From assembly GCA_905160935.1 (NCBI GenBank), contig CAJHZI010000506.1, positions 1 to 64,000 on the forward strand: DNA of 64,000 nucleotides, in the 5' to 3' direction. Shown here piece after piece: positions 47,401-57,345 of the stretch; position 1 is the first letter of the stretch; every line of letters starts with the position of its first letter. Under the pieces are notes generated by a model. That model was not told the DNA's origin. It saw only the letters and a program-made list of their open reading frames with translations, and searched no databases. Position numbers and translations under genes: made by a program. The stretch comes from Enchytraeus crypticus (taxonomy: Eukaryota > Annelida > Clitellata > Enchytraeida > Enchytraeidae).

Positions 47401-48417
47401 TAACATTTTTCACCATCACAGTTAAAATAAAAATGTAGAACTTTCTGTGAATATTGAGTGTAATTTAGCTTCATACTATTTTCAAGATGCACATGTAGAG
47501 AGTAACAAGTAACAAATTCGCTAGAAGCAGTGATAGAAAAGACGAAGGAAAAAATAATTTATTGCAAATGAACACCTTAAGAGGAAAATAAGTTTCGCAG
47601 TACATAACAGAGGCAGCTCATAAGAAATTATTTAAAATAATATAAGCACAATGAAGCCAAAATCTGAAATTTGATAAAGTAAAAGATGCGAAATTTTAAG
47701 TTAATTAAAAATATTTTCAATTACTCATTCTTATTTTAAACTGAAATTTTTAACTCCATATTCAAGTTCTGATTAGAGATTGTTATTTAATGGATTTGTT
47801 AAAAATTAACAGCAGTCGAATAACAGTAACAGCTTACATAATTTATCACAATTGCAACTAATAGAAACTGTAATCTTTACACAATTATTTAATAAAAGTA
47901 AAATATTAAACCTGATAAATAATTATTTTATACAATTCAATTTTAAATTAAATATTCTAGAAGTTAAATTCACACTAGGATGATATTTTGAAAGAAGTCA
48001 TGCCAAATATGATTAAAATTTGATTATACAAATTTATAAGCTTAAAACCTTTTCTAAACGCTTAATGTCAATAGCCAATGGTACCGGTGCTGGTTGATTT
48101 TCCACACTGTCATCACCTCTGCTTCTAAAAGTCGGTATAATTTGAATTAAATCTCTTTGGACAGCAATAGTCGAGTTTTTAGAATTTGATATATGAGCAA
48201 CATATTCAATAGATTTTTTCGATGATATCTGTTCAATAGATGCTTTTTCTTTCTCGGCCGTCAGACTAAATAGTTCAACAGGAGCAATTCTATCTGCGTC
48301 AGGTTTTCTCTGCTTAGTAGCAAAAAACTGTTCACGCCAATCCAAAAGGATGTAGATTAGGAGTACCAATATCGAAGCGAGTATAATGAAACAAAATCGT
48401 CGATATAAACGTGCCAT
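34189..48417 (-). CDS. MAN1B1: ER mannosyl-oligosaccharide alpha-1,2-mannosidase, complete, nine exons
   Basis: GH47 class I mannosidase of the ER/quality-control type, trimming Man9GlcNAc2 on glycoproteins. Exons on the minus strand: 48049-48417, 47245-47296, 46752-46937, 45108-45256, 38309-38485, 37282-37469, 36373-36505, 35331-35525, 34189-34512. All are GT-AG with matching phases, 590 codons plus stop. Exon 1 gives a type II membrane anchor ([18 protein letters not shown], residues 9-26) and a variable stem. Catalytic acids are kept: Glu in [13 protein letters not shown], Asp in [12 protein letters not shown], Glu in QRPEAVEAM, and the calcium Thr in NTEAHPLPI. The Cys pair (FVCFLPG, RTCYEMY) is present. 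The NVQNP and NTEAHPLPI segments favour MAN1B1 over Golgi MAN1A. Oddities: a divergent stretch in exon 5 and Gly where the family has the specificity Arg. The AAG|GTTTTA donor of exon 1 is weak. Confidence 0.95.
34672..34800 (-). repeat. SINE family A, partial reverse copy
   Basis: TGGAGCCTAGGCGCTCACCA, TTTTACGACACGTGCAGTCT and GGTTGGTCTATTCTTC: middle and head of SINE A, in MAN1B1 intron 8. Confidence 0.75.
35570..35626 (-). repeat. SINE family B tail, 45 bases before MAN1B1 exon 8
   Basis: GCTGGTAAAGCTAAGGTTAA and CGTCAGTTTCCTCACTCGAA in reverse. In the gene's sense the SINE tail points at the exon 8 acceptor (35525). Confidence 0.8.
36300..36360 (+). repeat. SINE E / LINE tail fragment with (GA)n
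   Basis: CTTGGACCTGCCAATTAACA then GA repeats, next to the MAN1B1 exon 7 donor (36373). Confidence 0.6.
36780..37020 (+). repeat. SINE family A, partial copy
   Basis: AGAAAAGGCATTAAATTTGT, GAGCGCCTAAGCTCCAAAAA, end TATCCCGACCCTGGTTAAAC and TTGATGATGA. In MAN1B1 intron 6. A second start-like piece precedes it near 36780-36820. Confidence 0.7.
37487..37560 (-). repeat. SINE family G tail fragment
   Basis: TTTAGCGTGCCTTATTCCTA and TTCGGGGTCGACACTGAGGG match the end of the repeat at 27370-27612. It starts about 18 bases upstream (gene sense) of MAN1B1 exon 6. Confidence 0.6.
37680..37761. repeat. (TA)n microsatellite
   Basis: About 80 bases of TA repeats in MAN1B1 intron 5, followed by a short GAACCTGCCAATTGGCAGAA piece of the SINE E/LINE tail. 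Confidence 0.95.
38580..38714 (-). repeat. SINE family B, full reverse copy
   Basis: GCTAAAGCTAAGGTTAACGT at one end, GATTTGAACACC as the reversed B box, and TCACCACTTGCTCCAG at the other end. In MAN1B1 intron 4, about 95 bases upstream of exon 5. A small tandem duplication of ATATCGAGTAAATT follows at 38717-38762. Confidence 0.85.
39058..39436 (-). mobile_element. LINE 3' end (GA-tail family), reverse
   Basis: Minus-strand translation has [20 protein letters not shown] and, in neighbouring frames, [17 protein letters not shown]. The 3' end is ACCTGCCAGTAGGCAGTACA followed by CT repeats on the plus strand. It is the best copy of the tail seen at 12293. 5'-truncated, in MAN1B1 intron 4. Confidence 0.8.
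39438..39539. repeat. (TA)n microsatellite, left flank of a DNA transposon
   Basis: TA repeats that border the element at 39540-41382. The matching right flank is 41383-41488. Confidence 0.9.
39540..41382 (-). mobile_element. DNA transposon with long TIRs in a (TA)n tract
   Basis: Ends are TTAGACTGACACTT (39540) and, inverted, TTAGACTGTCCCTT (41382). The similarity of the two ends continues inward for about 140 bases, ending in an inverted TAATATTTAGAGGTCGCCCA string (39658 and 41276). The only gene inside is a transposase on the minus strand. Both sides are (TA)n, so the target duplication cannot be read. It sits in MAN1B1 intron 4. Confidence 0.82.
39950..41210 (-). CDS. RNase H-fold transposase, N-terminally short
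   Basis: About 415 codons (the first Met is not certain). Motifs: [15 protein letters not shown] (first Asp), [12 protein letters not shown], then [16 protein letters not shown], and a C-terminal [15 protein letters not shown]. The CRHH...N and RW motifs recall hAT-like transposases, but I recognise it only as one of a family of uncharacterised animal transposases. No N-terminal DNA-binding domain is present: the frame begins just inside the right TIR. Product expected to cut and paste the element. Confidence 0.65.
41383..41488. repeat. (TA)n microsatellite, right flank
   Basis: TA repeats between the DNA transposon and the LINE that starts near 41511. Confidence 0.9.
41511..45072 (+). mobile_element. 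Nearly full-length LINE (AP endonuclease + reverse transcriptase), antisense in MAN1B1 intron 4
   Basis: A 24-base direct repeat (41487-41510 and 45073-45096, identical) brackets the element as a target-site duplication. ORFs: an endonuclease from 41929 ([59 protein letters not shown]) and a reverse transcriptase from about 43490 to 44960 ([34 protein letters not shown], then [16 protein letters not shown]). The 3' end has AATAAACGAATATAATAATA. CR1/Jockey-like group by motif order. Frameshifts near 42640-42675, 43380, 43760, 44050 and 44150-44430 split the frame, so it is inactive but young. Confidence 0.88.
45288..45352 (-). repeat. SINE family A tail fragment
   Basis: ATCATCAGCATCATCATTAT followed by CCTTGGAATCCCAGTTTAAA and GGGTCAGGATAC, reverse of the SINE A 3' end. 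It is 32 bases upstream of MAN1B1 exon 4 in the gene's sense. Confidence 0.7.
45960..46075 (-). repeat. Diverged SINE B-like copy
   Basis: AAGCCAGTGATGGGGAGAGC, GATTTGAAGCCTGCAGCTAC and TGATCCG: a worn reverse copy of SINE B, in MAN1B1 intron 3. Confidence 0.55.
46121..46252 (-). repeat. SINE family B, best full copy (reverse)
   Basis: On the minus strand: GGAGCCAGTGGCGAAGTCGG (A box TGGCGAAGTCGG), GGTTCAAATCC (B box), GTGAGGAAACTGACGTTAAC and CTTAGCTTTACCAGCT. Both boxes match the Pol III consensus well. In MAN1B1 intron 3. Confidence 0.9.
46540..46760. repeat. 20-bp minisatellite grown from the exon 3 donor
   Basis: About eight copies of CCCTTATTAACAGTTACAAA. On the gene strand each unit reads AATAAGGGTTTGTAACT, the same as the MAN1B1 exon 3 end AATAAGG and its donor GTTTGT at 46752/46751. 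A SINE C tail (46578-46640) interrupts the array. Confidence 0.9.
46578..46640 (-). repeat. SINE family C tail
   Basis: AATAAAGGTTTAACGTCCGT, TTCCTCATACAAGGATGATG, TCAGGGACC, in the 20-bp array. Confidence 0.65.
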
Positions 48418-48754
48418 ATTTTTTCTCTTGTACTTCAATAATTAGACTTTCTAAAATAGTAAAATATTTAAGTAAATGCAACTATAGCTATGCTGAATTT
48501 GGAAAACTAACTAGTGAATGAAAAACAATTTTTGTATATATATAGAATAATGCAAATACTTGAACAAGCAAATACACTTATGCATTTTTACTAGCACATC
48601 TAAATACTGCAAAAAAGGACATCAATGTGTTCCAAAACCAGAGCAGTGTCAAGGACTTAAGAATATGCATGATAAGGACATCTTCAATTCATTCAAAATA
48701 ATAGAATTAATATACAGAAATATTAACAATACACTGCTGACTATAAGTTTAAGC

Positions 48755-48945
48755 CTCCTCAATGGGAAACCACCTCAGAAGCCATACTTTTCCCAAGCTA
48801 TCTATGCAACATAAGGTATGGATAAGGCATAGACTTTGTGAAGGGACAAACTTGGTGACCTAATGGGTGCTCTTATGGAGCGAGAAAGCAGATTTTGAGT
48901 ATGAATGTACCTTGAACCTGCCACTTGGCAGTGCACTAAAGAGAT
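48755..48945 (+). repeat. SINE family E copy
   Basis: GGGAAACCACCTCAGAAGCC, GACTTTGTGAAGGGACAAAC, GAGCGAGAAAGCAGATTTTG, then CTTGAACCTGCCACTTGGCA and GTGCACTAAAGAGA. Lies about 340 bases upstream of the MAN1B1 start codon. Confidence 0.8.
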
Positions 48946-48994
48946 TTATAAGTTTAAGTTAAACCCCCATAAAAGAGTAAAATGATAAACAAAA

Positions 48995-49245
48995 AATGAT
49001 AAGTAAAATGAAATCATAAGTAAAATGATCATTGATCATGATTATGCACAGATTTAATACCACATGTTAACCATTAGGCACTTTAGTCAATTACCCATTT
49101 TATCAGTCTTAGATTTTACTCTCTGATCAGCCCTACCAGAAATTGATCCCAGGCCACCAGGAACAATCATTTAAAATTTCATGACAATACCAAACACAGT
49201 AATACACTCAGCTATCGAGACATTATAAATTGCTCATTTCACACT
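48995..49245 (-). repeat. SINE/MITE family D, reverse copy
   Basis: TTTAATACCACATGTTAA, AGATTTTACTCTCTGATCAG, AAAATTTCATGACAATACC and TATCGAGACATTATAAATTG: a worn copy of the element at 52261-52570. Confidence 0.65.
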
Positions 49246-49249
49246 GGCC

Positions 49250-51185
49250 TCATTTTTTTGAAATAACTAGAGCTTTTCACAATATAAATTAATTCAATTC
49301 TTTTATTATCAAATATAACTAGGTCATATCATATCACATAACCAGGAAAATTTATAAAACTGTTTCAATTTGAGCTCTTCAAGCAAGCATAGACAAATCG
49401 TAACCAACTAAAATATTTTTAAAACTATTTTTGGAATTAAATGTAAAATATATTATCTGTAAAAATATACGTACATTATCTGTTATCATTGTTCCTAATG
49501 TCTAAAAATTTGCATACATGGCGAGAAGTCATTTCCTATAGCAGGTCTCAAAATGTGAAATGAACTTCCACATTCAATAGGATATTCTGATTTGCCCAAT
49601 AGATTTTAAAAAATCTAGAAAACATCTTCATGAATGATCCTTCCATGTAAATTCGTTGCTCCAATCTATTTGAAACATCTCGCAGACTTTGGTATTTTAG
49701 AAGCATTGATATATGATAGTGTTTTGACTTGCAATTATGCAAGTCAAAACTTGCAATTATGAAGCTTGTAATTATGTGTACTTCATTGAATATTGTCGAT
49801 TTTACTGTCATTATTGTAAAGTATAGAGACGCGTTTGCATGACATAATATGTGCAATTTTATGATGTTCCAATTGCTATAAATCCACAGGTTTATCCAGG
49901 GGATGGCCACTATTGGATTTTATTAACTTTTAACCCTGCTAATATTTGCTGACTTATCAGATGATTTATCATCTCAAATTCCACCGGTTAAGCTTGTCAC
50001 TTGCCTTCTAAAGTTTAAAGGCACTGGGAACTATTCTCAGGGAAATTTTAAGCGCGAAAGATTGTACTAGCTAATAGCAGAGCTCAATGATCTTCAATAG
50101 GTTTGAATTCTTGGAAATCTGATTTTATCGAGTTAGCCTGAAGTTGCAATAGAGATTGTTTCAGAAAACGCAAAAACTGAATATTAAGTTATAAGGGCAA
50201 CAATGACCAAATCTATAACTTCTTAAAAGTTACTTTTATAGCTTGCAAAATAAAATGGGCCAATACTCAACTACATTAAACATGAAAAATTAATGGACGA
50301 CAGCAGCGCTCTATTTGTGATTAGATTGCGGGATTTAGCGCACTTGGTTTAGTTGCGCTTCAATAATCAAGGTTAAGCTACATCAGCCTAGGTTAGTATT
50401 TATGTGGTGACCACCTTGGAAGACCGAGTGTTGACAGCTTTGAAGGAAAGAATCGCATGGTGATGGAAGGTTATTCTTAAATCCGCACTGGCTGCATATG
50501 AGGTGTCATCAAAAGGCAAAGATTACTAATAATCATGGAGAGGAAGCAGGAAATAGGACTTAAACAAGCATCCGTGCTTCCTGACTCAGTGTGCCGTTAT
50601 GTTTATGATTAATTACATTTTTCTAATTCTTTCAACCAGTTCTGCCATTTCGGGCAACATAGTTCATTTCTACCAATATAGGCCTATAACAAAAATAAAA
50701 ACTGAATAACATGACTAAATAATAGGCCTACAATTTATACGCTAGAACTTGTATCTACTTTGACTCATCTTTTAACATGCATCTTTTTGATGCATTTATT
50801 AACATATCAAACCGGCAGACCGTGTCTATTTGAAACAAACATTTGTGAAAACCACATATAACTTTTATATGTCTAAATAGTAGCTCTACAATTAATCAAA
50901 ATAGGAGAATTCGCCACCTAATAAAAAATAGATATAATAGCAATTTATGCGAAATGAACATAAAATCAAACAAAAACTCAAAACATACACGACGAATACA
51001 GAAAACATCACATTATAGTTAAACACTTTTATAAATTAATTCTAATCCAAATATAAGTTAATAACCACATAATAGCCTTACAATATCCTTTTAACGATCT
51101 AAGCCCTGTCCCTTCACGCCATATCCGTATAACATGATTATAATATCATCATGATGAATATAGATGCAATAATACTGTATAATAC
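49250..51185. other. No gene recognised
   Basis: AT-rich DNA. A short direct duplication (CTTGCAATTATG) at 49730-49765. A minus-strand frame at 49548-49910 has no recognisable motif. Confidence 0.4.
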
Positions 51186-51189
51186 TAAA

Positions 51190-51905
51190 ACGTCAAACGA
51201 AAAGTAGCGAACTTTAATGTCGCGAAAACTGTAAACAATAAACGACCAGAGCTTTGGAAAATCTAAAATAAAACAGAGACACATGTTCGTTGGACAGCAA
51301 GATAAGATAATTATATATAATCATAATAACAACAACAATTAGAGTGCTACAGTCATCAATGACAACATCGAGCACTATTGAGACAAAATCAAGCCGGTGA
51401 GCAAAAAAAGAAGATCCAAAAAAATCCATAATCCAGAAATTCAGTCCAAAGTAAAGGGAGTTAAAGAAAAGGTGGTTTAGACGCAGGTCGCTGCCCATGG
51501 ACACTGTGGAAAAGAGAGATGGAAAAGATAGGTCTTCAACTGCTTATCGAACTGCTCATAGGAAAGCAAAGGCTGATGTGATTCAAATGAAGATTTCCGA
51601 AGATTGGATGGAAGAGAATTCCAGATCTGCGGTGCAGCATGCTGGAAAGCACGATTAGATAGCTTATAGCGTGAAGGTAAGCTAGGTTTCACAAGAGTAA
51701 TTAACTTAGAAGACCGAGTAATAGCAGGCTGCATCACTTTAATCTAGTGAGACATACAAGTTTGTCCAGGGCTGGTGATGGACTTATAGGTTAACGAAGC
51801 TGTTTTGTAAATGATACGCTCTTTAATCTTCAGCCAGTGCAAAGACTTCAAAATAGGCGTAACATGTGAGTACTTGGAACTACAAAAAATTGCTCGAGCA
51901 AGAGA
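51190..51905 (-). mobile_element. L2/CR1-like LINE 3' end (reverse)
   Basis: Minus-strand translation has MQPAITRSSKLITLVKPSLP, FQHAAPQIWNSLPSNLRKSS and LKTYLFHLSFP, matching the C-terminus of the LINE at 53067-56180, followed by the shared 3' UTR with GATGTTGTCATTGATGAC. 5'-truncated. Confidence 0.88.
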
Positions 51906-51924
51906 AAAATAATAATAATAATAA

Positions 51925-51990
51925 TAAATAATAAAGGTTTTAAGTCCGTTTCCTCATACAATTATGATGTCAGGGACTTCCCCCATTGCA
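51925..51990 (-). repeat. SINE family C tail
   Basis: AATAAAGGTTTTAAGTCCGT, TTCCTCATACAATTATGATG, TCAGGGACTTCCCC. Confidence 0.65.
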
Positions 51991-52059
51991 TGATGACTAT
52001 AGCGCGCAATTAGCTTGCCAAATTAAAAAAGAATATTAATTCTTCTGAGTAAATTTGTT

Positions 52060-52255
52060 TTAATGTCTCAATAGCGTAGAATGTCTCAATAGCGTAGGGT
52101 TAACATCATGAAGTTTTAAATGACAGATTCAAATGTGAATTGAACTCTCGCGGGTTCGAATCCCAGCCGCGCTGATCTGAGGGTAAAATCTCGGATATTC
52201 CCAGGACTGGTTACACAGAAAATGGTCTAAATTCCCTAACGGTTTAATAATAATA
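52060..52255 (+). repeat. Family D tRNA-like repeat, forward copy
   Basis: CAATAGCGTAGGGTTAAC, then a perfect B box in GGGTTCGAATCCCAGCCGCG, then GGTAAAATCTCGGATATTCC and GGTTACACAGAAA. It faces the copy inside 52261-52570, so the pair can form a large foldback. Confidence 0.75.
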
Positions 52256-52260
52256 ATAAT

Positions 52261-52570
52261 AACACACATTATAGTGAAATGATCAACTACGTTGATATCT
52301 ATCACTGTTAATACCACATGTTAAATCCGTAAGGCAATTTCTTTCCATTTCTGTGTAACCAGTCCAGTGAATGTCCGAGATTTTACTCTCAGATCAGCGC
52401 GGCTGGGATTCGAACCCACGAGGATTCAATTCACCTCAGGATCTGTCATTTAAAACTTCATGACGTTACCCCTAGGCTATTGAGACATTCAATAAACATG
52501 TGGTATTAAACATGTGGTATTAAAAGTGATAGATATCGACATAGTTGGTCATTTCACTATAATGCGTGTT
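52261..52570 (-). mobile_element. TIR element with tRNA-like core (family D)
   Basis: Terminal inverted repeats of about 62 bases (52261-52322 and 52509-52570; AACACACATTATAGTGAAAT at one end) enclose, on the minus strand, a tRNA-like segment with B box GGTTCGAATCC. Thus MITE ends carry a SINE-like Pol III core. Confidence 0.75.
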
Positions 52571-53066
52571 GACTGTACTTATTTTATTGTGGTTATTACT
52601 GTCATAATTGTAAAGTATAGAGACGCTTTTGCTATCTTTTTTAAATTTTATTATTTTGGACGTCATGTTTTGACAGGACTGTTTATTTATTTATTTATAA
52701 TAAATAAATTGATTTTTGATGAAATCTAGCGTCTTGGGGGAATAGTTTTAGACTTGATTAATTACATTGGCGTACTATTAACTTGGTTCATAGTTCTATG
52801 TTATATTGTTAATCAGTTATACAGTTATTTTGTTGAAAAATCAATTTACAGTTTTGACCGTTATTTTACCGTTATAGTTTATTCCGTTGCAGTTATTTTA
52901 TACTGCTTTTACTGTTTAAATTGTTAAAGTTATAGTGTTTATATTTTGATTGTTAGTTAATTATTGCGATTTTGTATCATTTTATGTAATTTGTGTAATA
53001 CTATATTGTAATTTATACTGTACTTTCTGTGTTGTTTACAATTACTGATAAGTCAGTTTTGTAAGC

Positions 53067-56000
53067 ATGTTTCGATCGAGAATTCCGGTTAATTCTCTTC
53101 GAAGCAATATTTCCCTTTGCTCTCTTAACATTCGATCCCTCTCCAACTCAGGCCATATCATTGCTTTGCATGATTTGGCTGAGACTCACAAGTTTGACTG
53201 TTTTGCCATCAGTGCAACTTGGCTATTGTCGCGAACAGCCTTACTGCCTGCTCGTCCTCGAGCGGTTGTCTACATCTGTACTCACTCTCCGGCCGGCAGT
53301 GTTTCGAGACGGCAGCTTTTTCGTCGAATGTTTTACTAAAGGTACCGCTTGTCAGGAGGAACCGAGGTGCTGCGTCTTCAGATGATACTTCTTTCCGCGT
53401 ATCATCCGTCTCGATAGGCATTTCTTGTTCGTTTCCTACTGAGTAGGCCGAGGTCCAACCCCCCTTGTCTACTTCGTAATTGGGTTCTCGGGAACCCGGT
53501 GCACAGCGTCGACGCTGGCCCGAGTCGGGAGTAGAAGCATACTCCACGTCTTCTACGTATTTAGACGATGAAGGTTGAGCTTCTTCCATGCTCCCTTGGT
53601 AGATTCTATACCGTGATATTCGTGGTTCTCGGGGCGAAGTGATATGGTGACCCGAACCGGGGAGTGGAAGCGTCTGCAATCTTTCAGGCGACTACGATTT
53701 AGTTTTCGCTCTGCTTCCTAGTATTCTAACTTGTAGTAGTAGATAATTATATGATTGGTTGTTTTAACTGCGACGACCTTTATCTTCTTTACCCTATTAA
53801 AACTTCCCTATATCCCTTTTTAGACTTATTCTTCCCTATCCTTTTAATATTGGTCTTCCCGTAGTTCCTGTTCTCGTCCATCGTTGCTGAAGTGGTGTAA
53901 TGGGCCTTTCGCTTAATGTGGTGAAATTCGTGGATAGTCTGCTGGTCATTGGTAATCCCGCTTCTGCATCCTTTTAATACTGGTCTTCCCGTAGTTCCTT
54001 CTCTCGTCCATCATTTCTGAAGGTGGTACAATGGCTTCCGTGTAGTCACTATGAAATCCGTGGATAGTCAACTGGTCATTAGTAATCCTGCTCCCACCTG
54101 CAGAGACGAACTCCATCAAGACGCTTAGCAAATACCTGCAGAGACGAACTCCGTCCAGGTAATGCCGTCGCTAGCCCCCGCCTGCAGAGACGAACTCCGT
54201 CCAGGCGCCTAACAAATACCTGGAGAGACTAATTCCGTCCAGGTAATGCCGTCGCTAGATTACCGCCTGCAGAGACACACTCGACCCAGGCGCTTAGCAA
54301 ATACCCGCAGAGACGGACTCGACCCGAGTATTGCCGTGGACTACCAGCCTCCCGCCTGCAGAGACACACTCAGAGCATCTATCTCTCCAGCTCCTAACTT
54401 GACTCCTCATACTCCAGTAGAGACTCATTCCAAGGATGAGCTTTCTTATTTCACTCCAGTTACAATTGAAGAGATTACTAAATTAGTTTTAGACTCTCCA
54501 GCCAAACATTGTGACTTGGACCCTATCCCAGCCTCTCTTTTAAAGAAGTGTATTCATATACTTGGTCTGGTATTAACATTGATTGTTAATCTCTCTCTCT
54601 CTCTACTGGCATATTTCCTTGCGCTTTTAAGCGTGCAGTTATTACTCCATTGCTTAAAAAGCCCACACTGGATAAGGAATTATTGTCGAATTACAGGCCT
54701 ATATCTAATCTGTCATACATATCTAAGCTTACTGAATGAATTGTTCTCCAGAGGCTTTCTATTCATCTCTCTTACAATGATCTATTTAATAAGCATCAAG
54801 CTGCTTATACTAAGCATCGTTCAACTGAAACGGTGCTTTTCTATCTGTGTGCAATTCTATTGTTAATGCCATGTGCACACAACGCTTAACTGGTTTATGT
54901 ATGCTTGATCTTTCGGCCGCTTTTGATACCATTGATCACAATATTCTTCTGGAACGTCTTTCTTCCTGGTTCGGTATTCGTGGAATTGTTCTTGATTGGT
55001 TTTCGTCCTATCTGACGGATCGTTCTTTTAGTGTGAAAGTGATGGAGTACATCTCTTCACCTTCCCACTTAAAGTATGGTGTGCCTCAAGGCTCCGTTCT
55101 TGGTCCTATCCTCTTCAACCTATAAATAACACACTTGACCCCTAACTCCTACTCTGATGCTGAAACCCTCCTGCAACAAAGTTTTCAGTCTATATCCTCT
55201 TGGATGTCTGCTAATTTGTTGGCACTTAATCCATCTAAGACTGAATTCTTGTTGGTCGGGACACCTCAACAGCTTCTGAAGCTGAATGGGAAAACTCTTT
55301 CGTTATCTTCGGGTATTAAAATATCACTTGTTTCTTCTGTGAGAAATCTCGGTGTTATCCTTGATAAACACCTAACCTTCCACGAACACATAACTAAAAC
55401 TTCACAAGCATGTTTCTTTCATATCCGCGATCTTTGTCGAATACGTCCATATTTGTCACGTGAGACAGCTGCTACAATAGGTGCTGCCATTGTGCAATCG
55501 AAATTGGACTACTGCGATTCCCTGTTTTTAAATCTCCCTGGCTGTGAGATTGATCGGTTGCAGTTTGTCCACAATTCTCTTGCGCGAGCAATTTTTTGTA
55601 GTTCCAAGTACTCACATGTTACGCTCATTTTAAAGTCTTTGCACTGGCTAAAGATTAAAGAGCGAATCGTTTACAAAACAGCTTCGTTGACCTATAAGTC
55701 CATCACCATCCCTGGACAAACTTGTATGTCTCACTTGATTAAAGTGATGCAGCCTGCTGTTACTCGGTCTTCTAAATTAACTACTCTTGTGAGACCTAGC
55801 TTACCTTCGCGCTCTAAGCTATCTAATCGTTCTTTCCAGCATGCTGCATCGCAGATCTGGAATTCTCTTCCATCCAATCTTCGGAAATCTTCATTTGAAG
55901 CACATCGGCCTTTGCTTTCCTATGATCAGTTCCATAGGCAGTTGAAGACCTATCTTTTCCATCTCTCCTTTCCATCCAGTGTCCATGAGCAGCGACCTGC

Positions 56001-56180
56001 GCCTAAACCTCCTTTTCTTTAATTCCCTTCACTATGGACTTGATTATCTGGATTTTGGAATTTGCACCGTTTTGGACCTTCATTTTGCTCGCCGGCTTGA
56101 TTTTGTCTCAATAGTGCTCGATGTTGTCATTGATGACAGTAGCACTCTAATTGTTGTTATTATTATTAGTTGTTGTTGAA
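53067..56180 (+). mobile_element. L2/CR1-like LINE with a foreign GC-rich block
   Basis: Begins with an endonuclease N-terminus (MFRSRIPVNSLRSN, LCSLNIRSLSNSGHI) at 53067-53235. The frame is then lost in a GC-rich block (53235-54390). Reverse transcriptase follows from 54400: VTIEEITKLVLDSPAKHCDL, LSAAFDTIDHNILLERL, GVPQGSVLGPILFNL. From 55135 the C-terminal part runs ASTKTEFLL-like to SLPSNLRKSSFEAHRPLLSY. The YADD region is missing at 55125-55135, so an internal deletion is likely. The 3' UTR ends GTTGTTATTATTATTAG. Four truncated relatives lie in this window. Confidence 0.85.
53235..54390. other. GC-rich block inside the LINE, with tandem repeats
   Basis: Clearly higher GC than its surroundings. 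53845-53945 and 53968-54070 are a direct duplication (CATCCTTTTAATACTGGTCT, CCCGTAGTTCC). 54098-54385 repeats CCTGCAGAGACGAACTCCGT with a super-period of about 78 bases. A minus-strand frame of 156 codons (53209-53679) has an even, Ser/Glu/Arg-rich composition but no motif I recognise. Origin unknown. Confidence 0.6.
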
Positions 56181-56529
56181 TCGTCAACGTTGTTGTTATT
56201 TTGATTTTAAGTGGTTGGTGAAGAAACTTTTGTTACATGACTGGTCTCCATTTACAATTGACCAATCAGAATTCGGCGTGGTTATTTTTAAAACAAAACA
56301 TAAACATAAACGTATGGTAAACAACTAAAACTATTTTAATTCTCGTTTTAATTTAATAAGTTGCGAATAATCCCAGTGATAATGGTTATTCTTGCTGCTT
56401 ATAACTCGATTGAATGTTTGAAAACGAAGAAGCCGAAATCGTTGAATACGATTTAATTTATGCTTGGCATAAATTAGTGATCAAAAATAAAAATGTTCGA
56501 TCTCATAAAAAGCTGCTCTGTGTGCGGAT

Positions 56530-56690
56530 TTACAGTAACGTCTAGAAATTCAATTGACCGATCTTGAGCTGAATCAATTTCGTGGGTTCGATTCTACAGG
56601 GCCTAGCTAATCAGAGAATAAAATCTCAGACATTTATAGGGTCACTTAAAGAATAGTGGACCCTAAACTTCACAGTTCACACGAGGACCA
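56530..56690 (+). repeat. Family D tRNA-like repeat, worn copy
   Basis: GTGGGTTCGATTCTACAGGG (B box GGTTCGATTC), then AGAGAATAAAATCTCAGACA. Related to 52060-52255. Confidence 0.55.
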
Positions 56691-56985
56691 AGCTGAATTC
56701 TAGCATCGTTTAGTCAAGTTTCTTGTTATGAAAGCCTTTTATTTGATAATGCACGGGATATGAGTACGGAATATGATTCCTGGATTAACAGAAGTATTCA
56801 TATAGTTTGACACCTTACCGATATTCACTTAGTTCACGTGGTATTAGACTAAATTTTTATTCACCACATCTACCACAAATTTTGCCAATAGAGAGAAGAG
56901 CTTAAGTGCATCTCCAATAGGAAATCTTATAGATAGATGATTGCCCTTTGAAGCTTTTTGTTATATTATAGGTCACTGCATAATC

Positions 56986-57158
56986 AGTGGTTAAAGTGGT
57001 GAGTGAATGCAGGGAACTAGGTCCTCCTAGCTCTCATTTTTCTGAGATGCATTCTCCTGCTAGGGGCTAATATTAGGTACTAGGAGACATGTAAATACAT
57101 TGCACAGGCTAAAAAATTGTGACTGTTCCATAGCTCTTAATTCTCACTTTAACCACTG
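56986..57158. repeat. MITE with 14-bp terminal inverted repeats
   Basis: Starts CAGTGGTTAAAGTG and ends CACTTTAACCACTG, exact inverted repeats, 173 bases in all, no coding frame. The core is shared with 23870-24130. Confidence 0.8.
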
Positions 57159-57219
57159 TCACATTTCTTATAGTTTCCTGATGTTGTTTAATAAGAAGCA
57201 TATAGGACAACTTTAAGCA

Positions 57220-57345
57220 TTAATAATAGGAACAAATAGAGTACTACTGCCGTCCATGACAACATCGAGCAATATTGAGAAAAATCCAAGATGTTGAGCA
57301 AAAGGAAGGTTCAAAACAGTACAAATTCCAAAAAATCATTTACAA
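57220..57345 (-). mobile_element. L2/CR1-like LINE 3' UTR fragment
   Basis: GTACTACTGCCGTCCATGAC and ATCGAGCAATATTGAGAAAA match the reversed 3' UTR of the LINE ending at 56180. Confidence 0.6.

Noticed and set aside
52140-52180. tRNA gene around the perfect B box
   Set aside because: No cloverleaf could be drawn and the same core recurs in repeats at 52400, 49100 and 56580.
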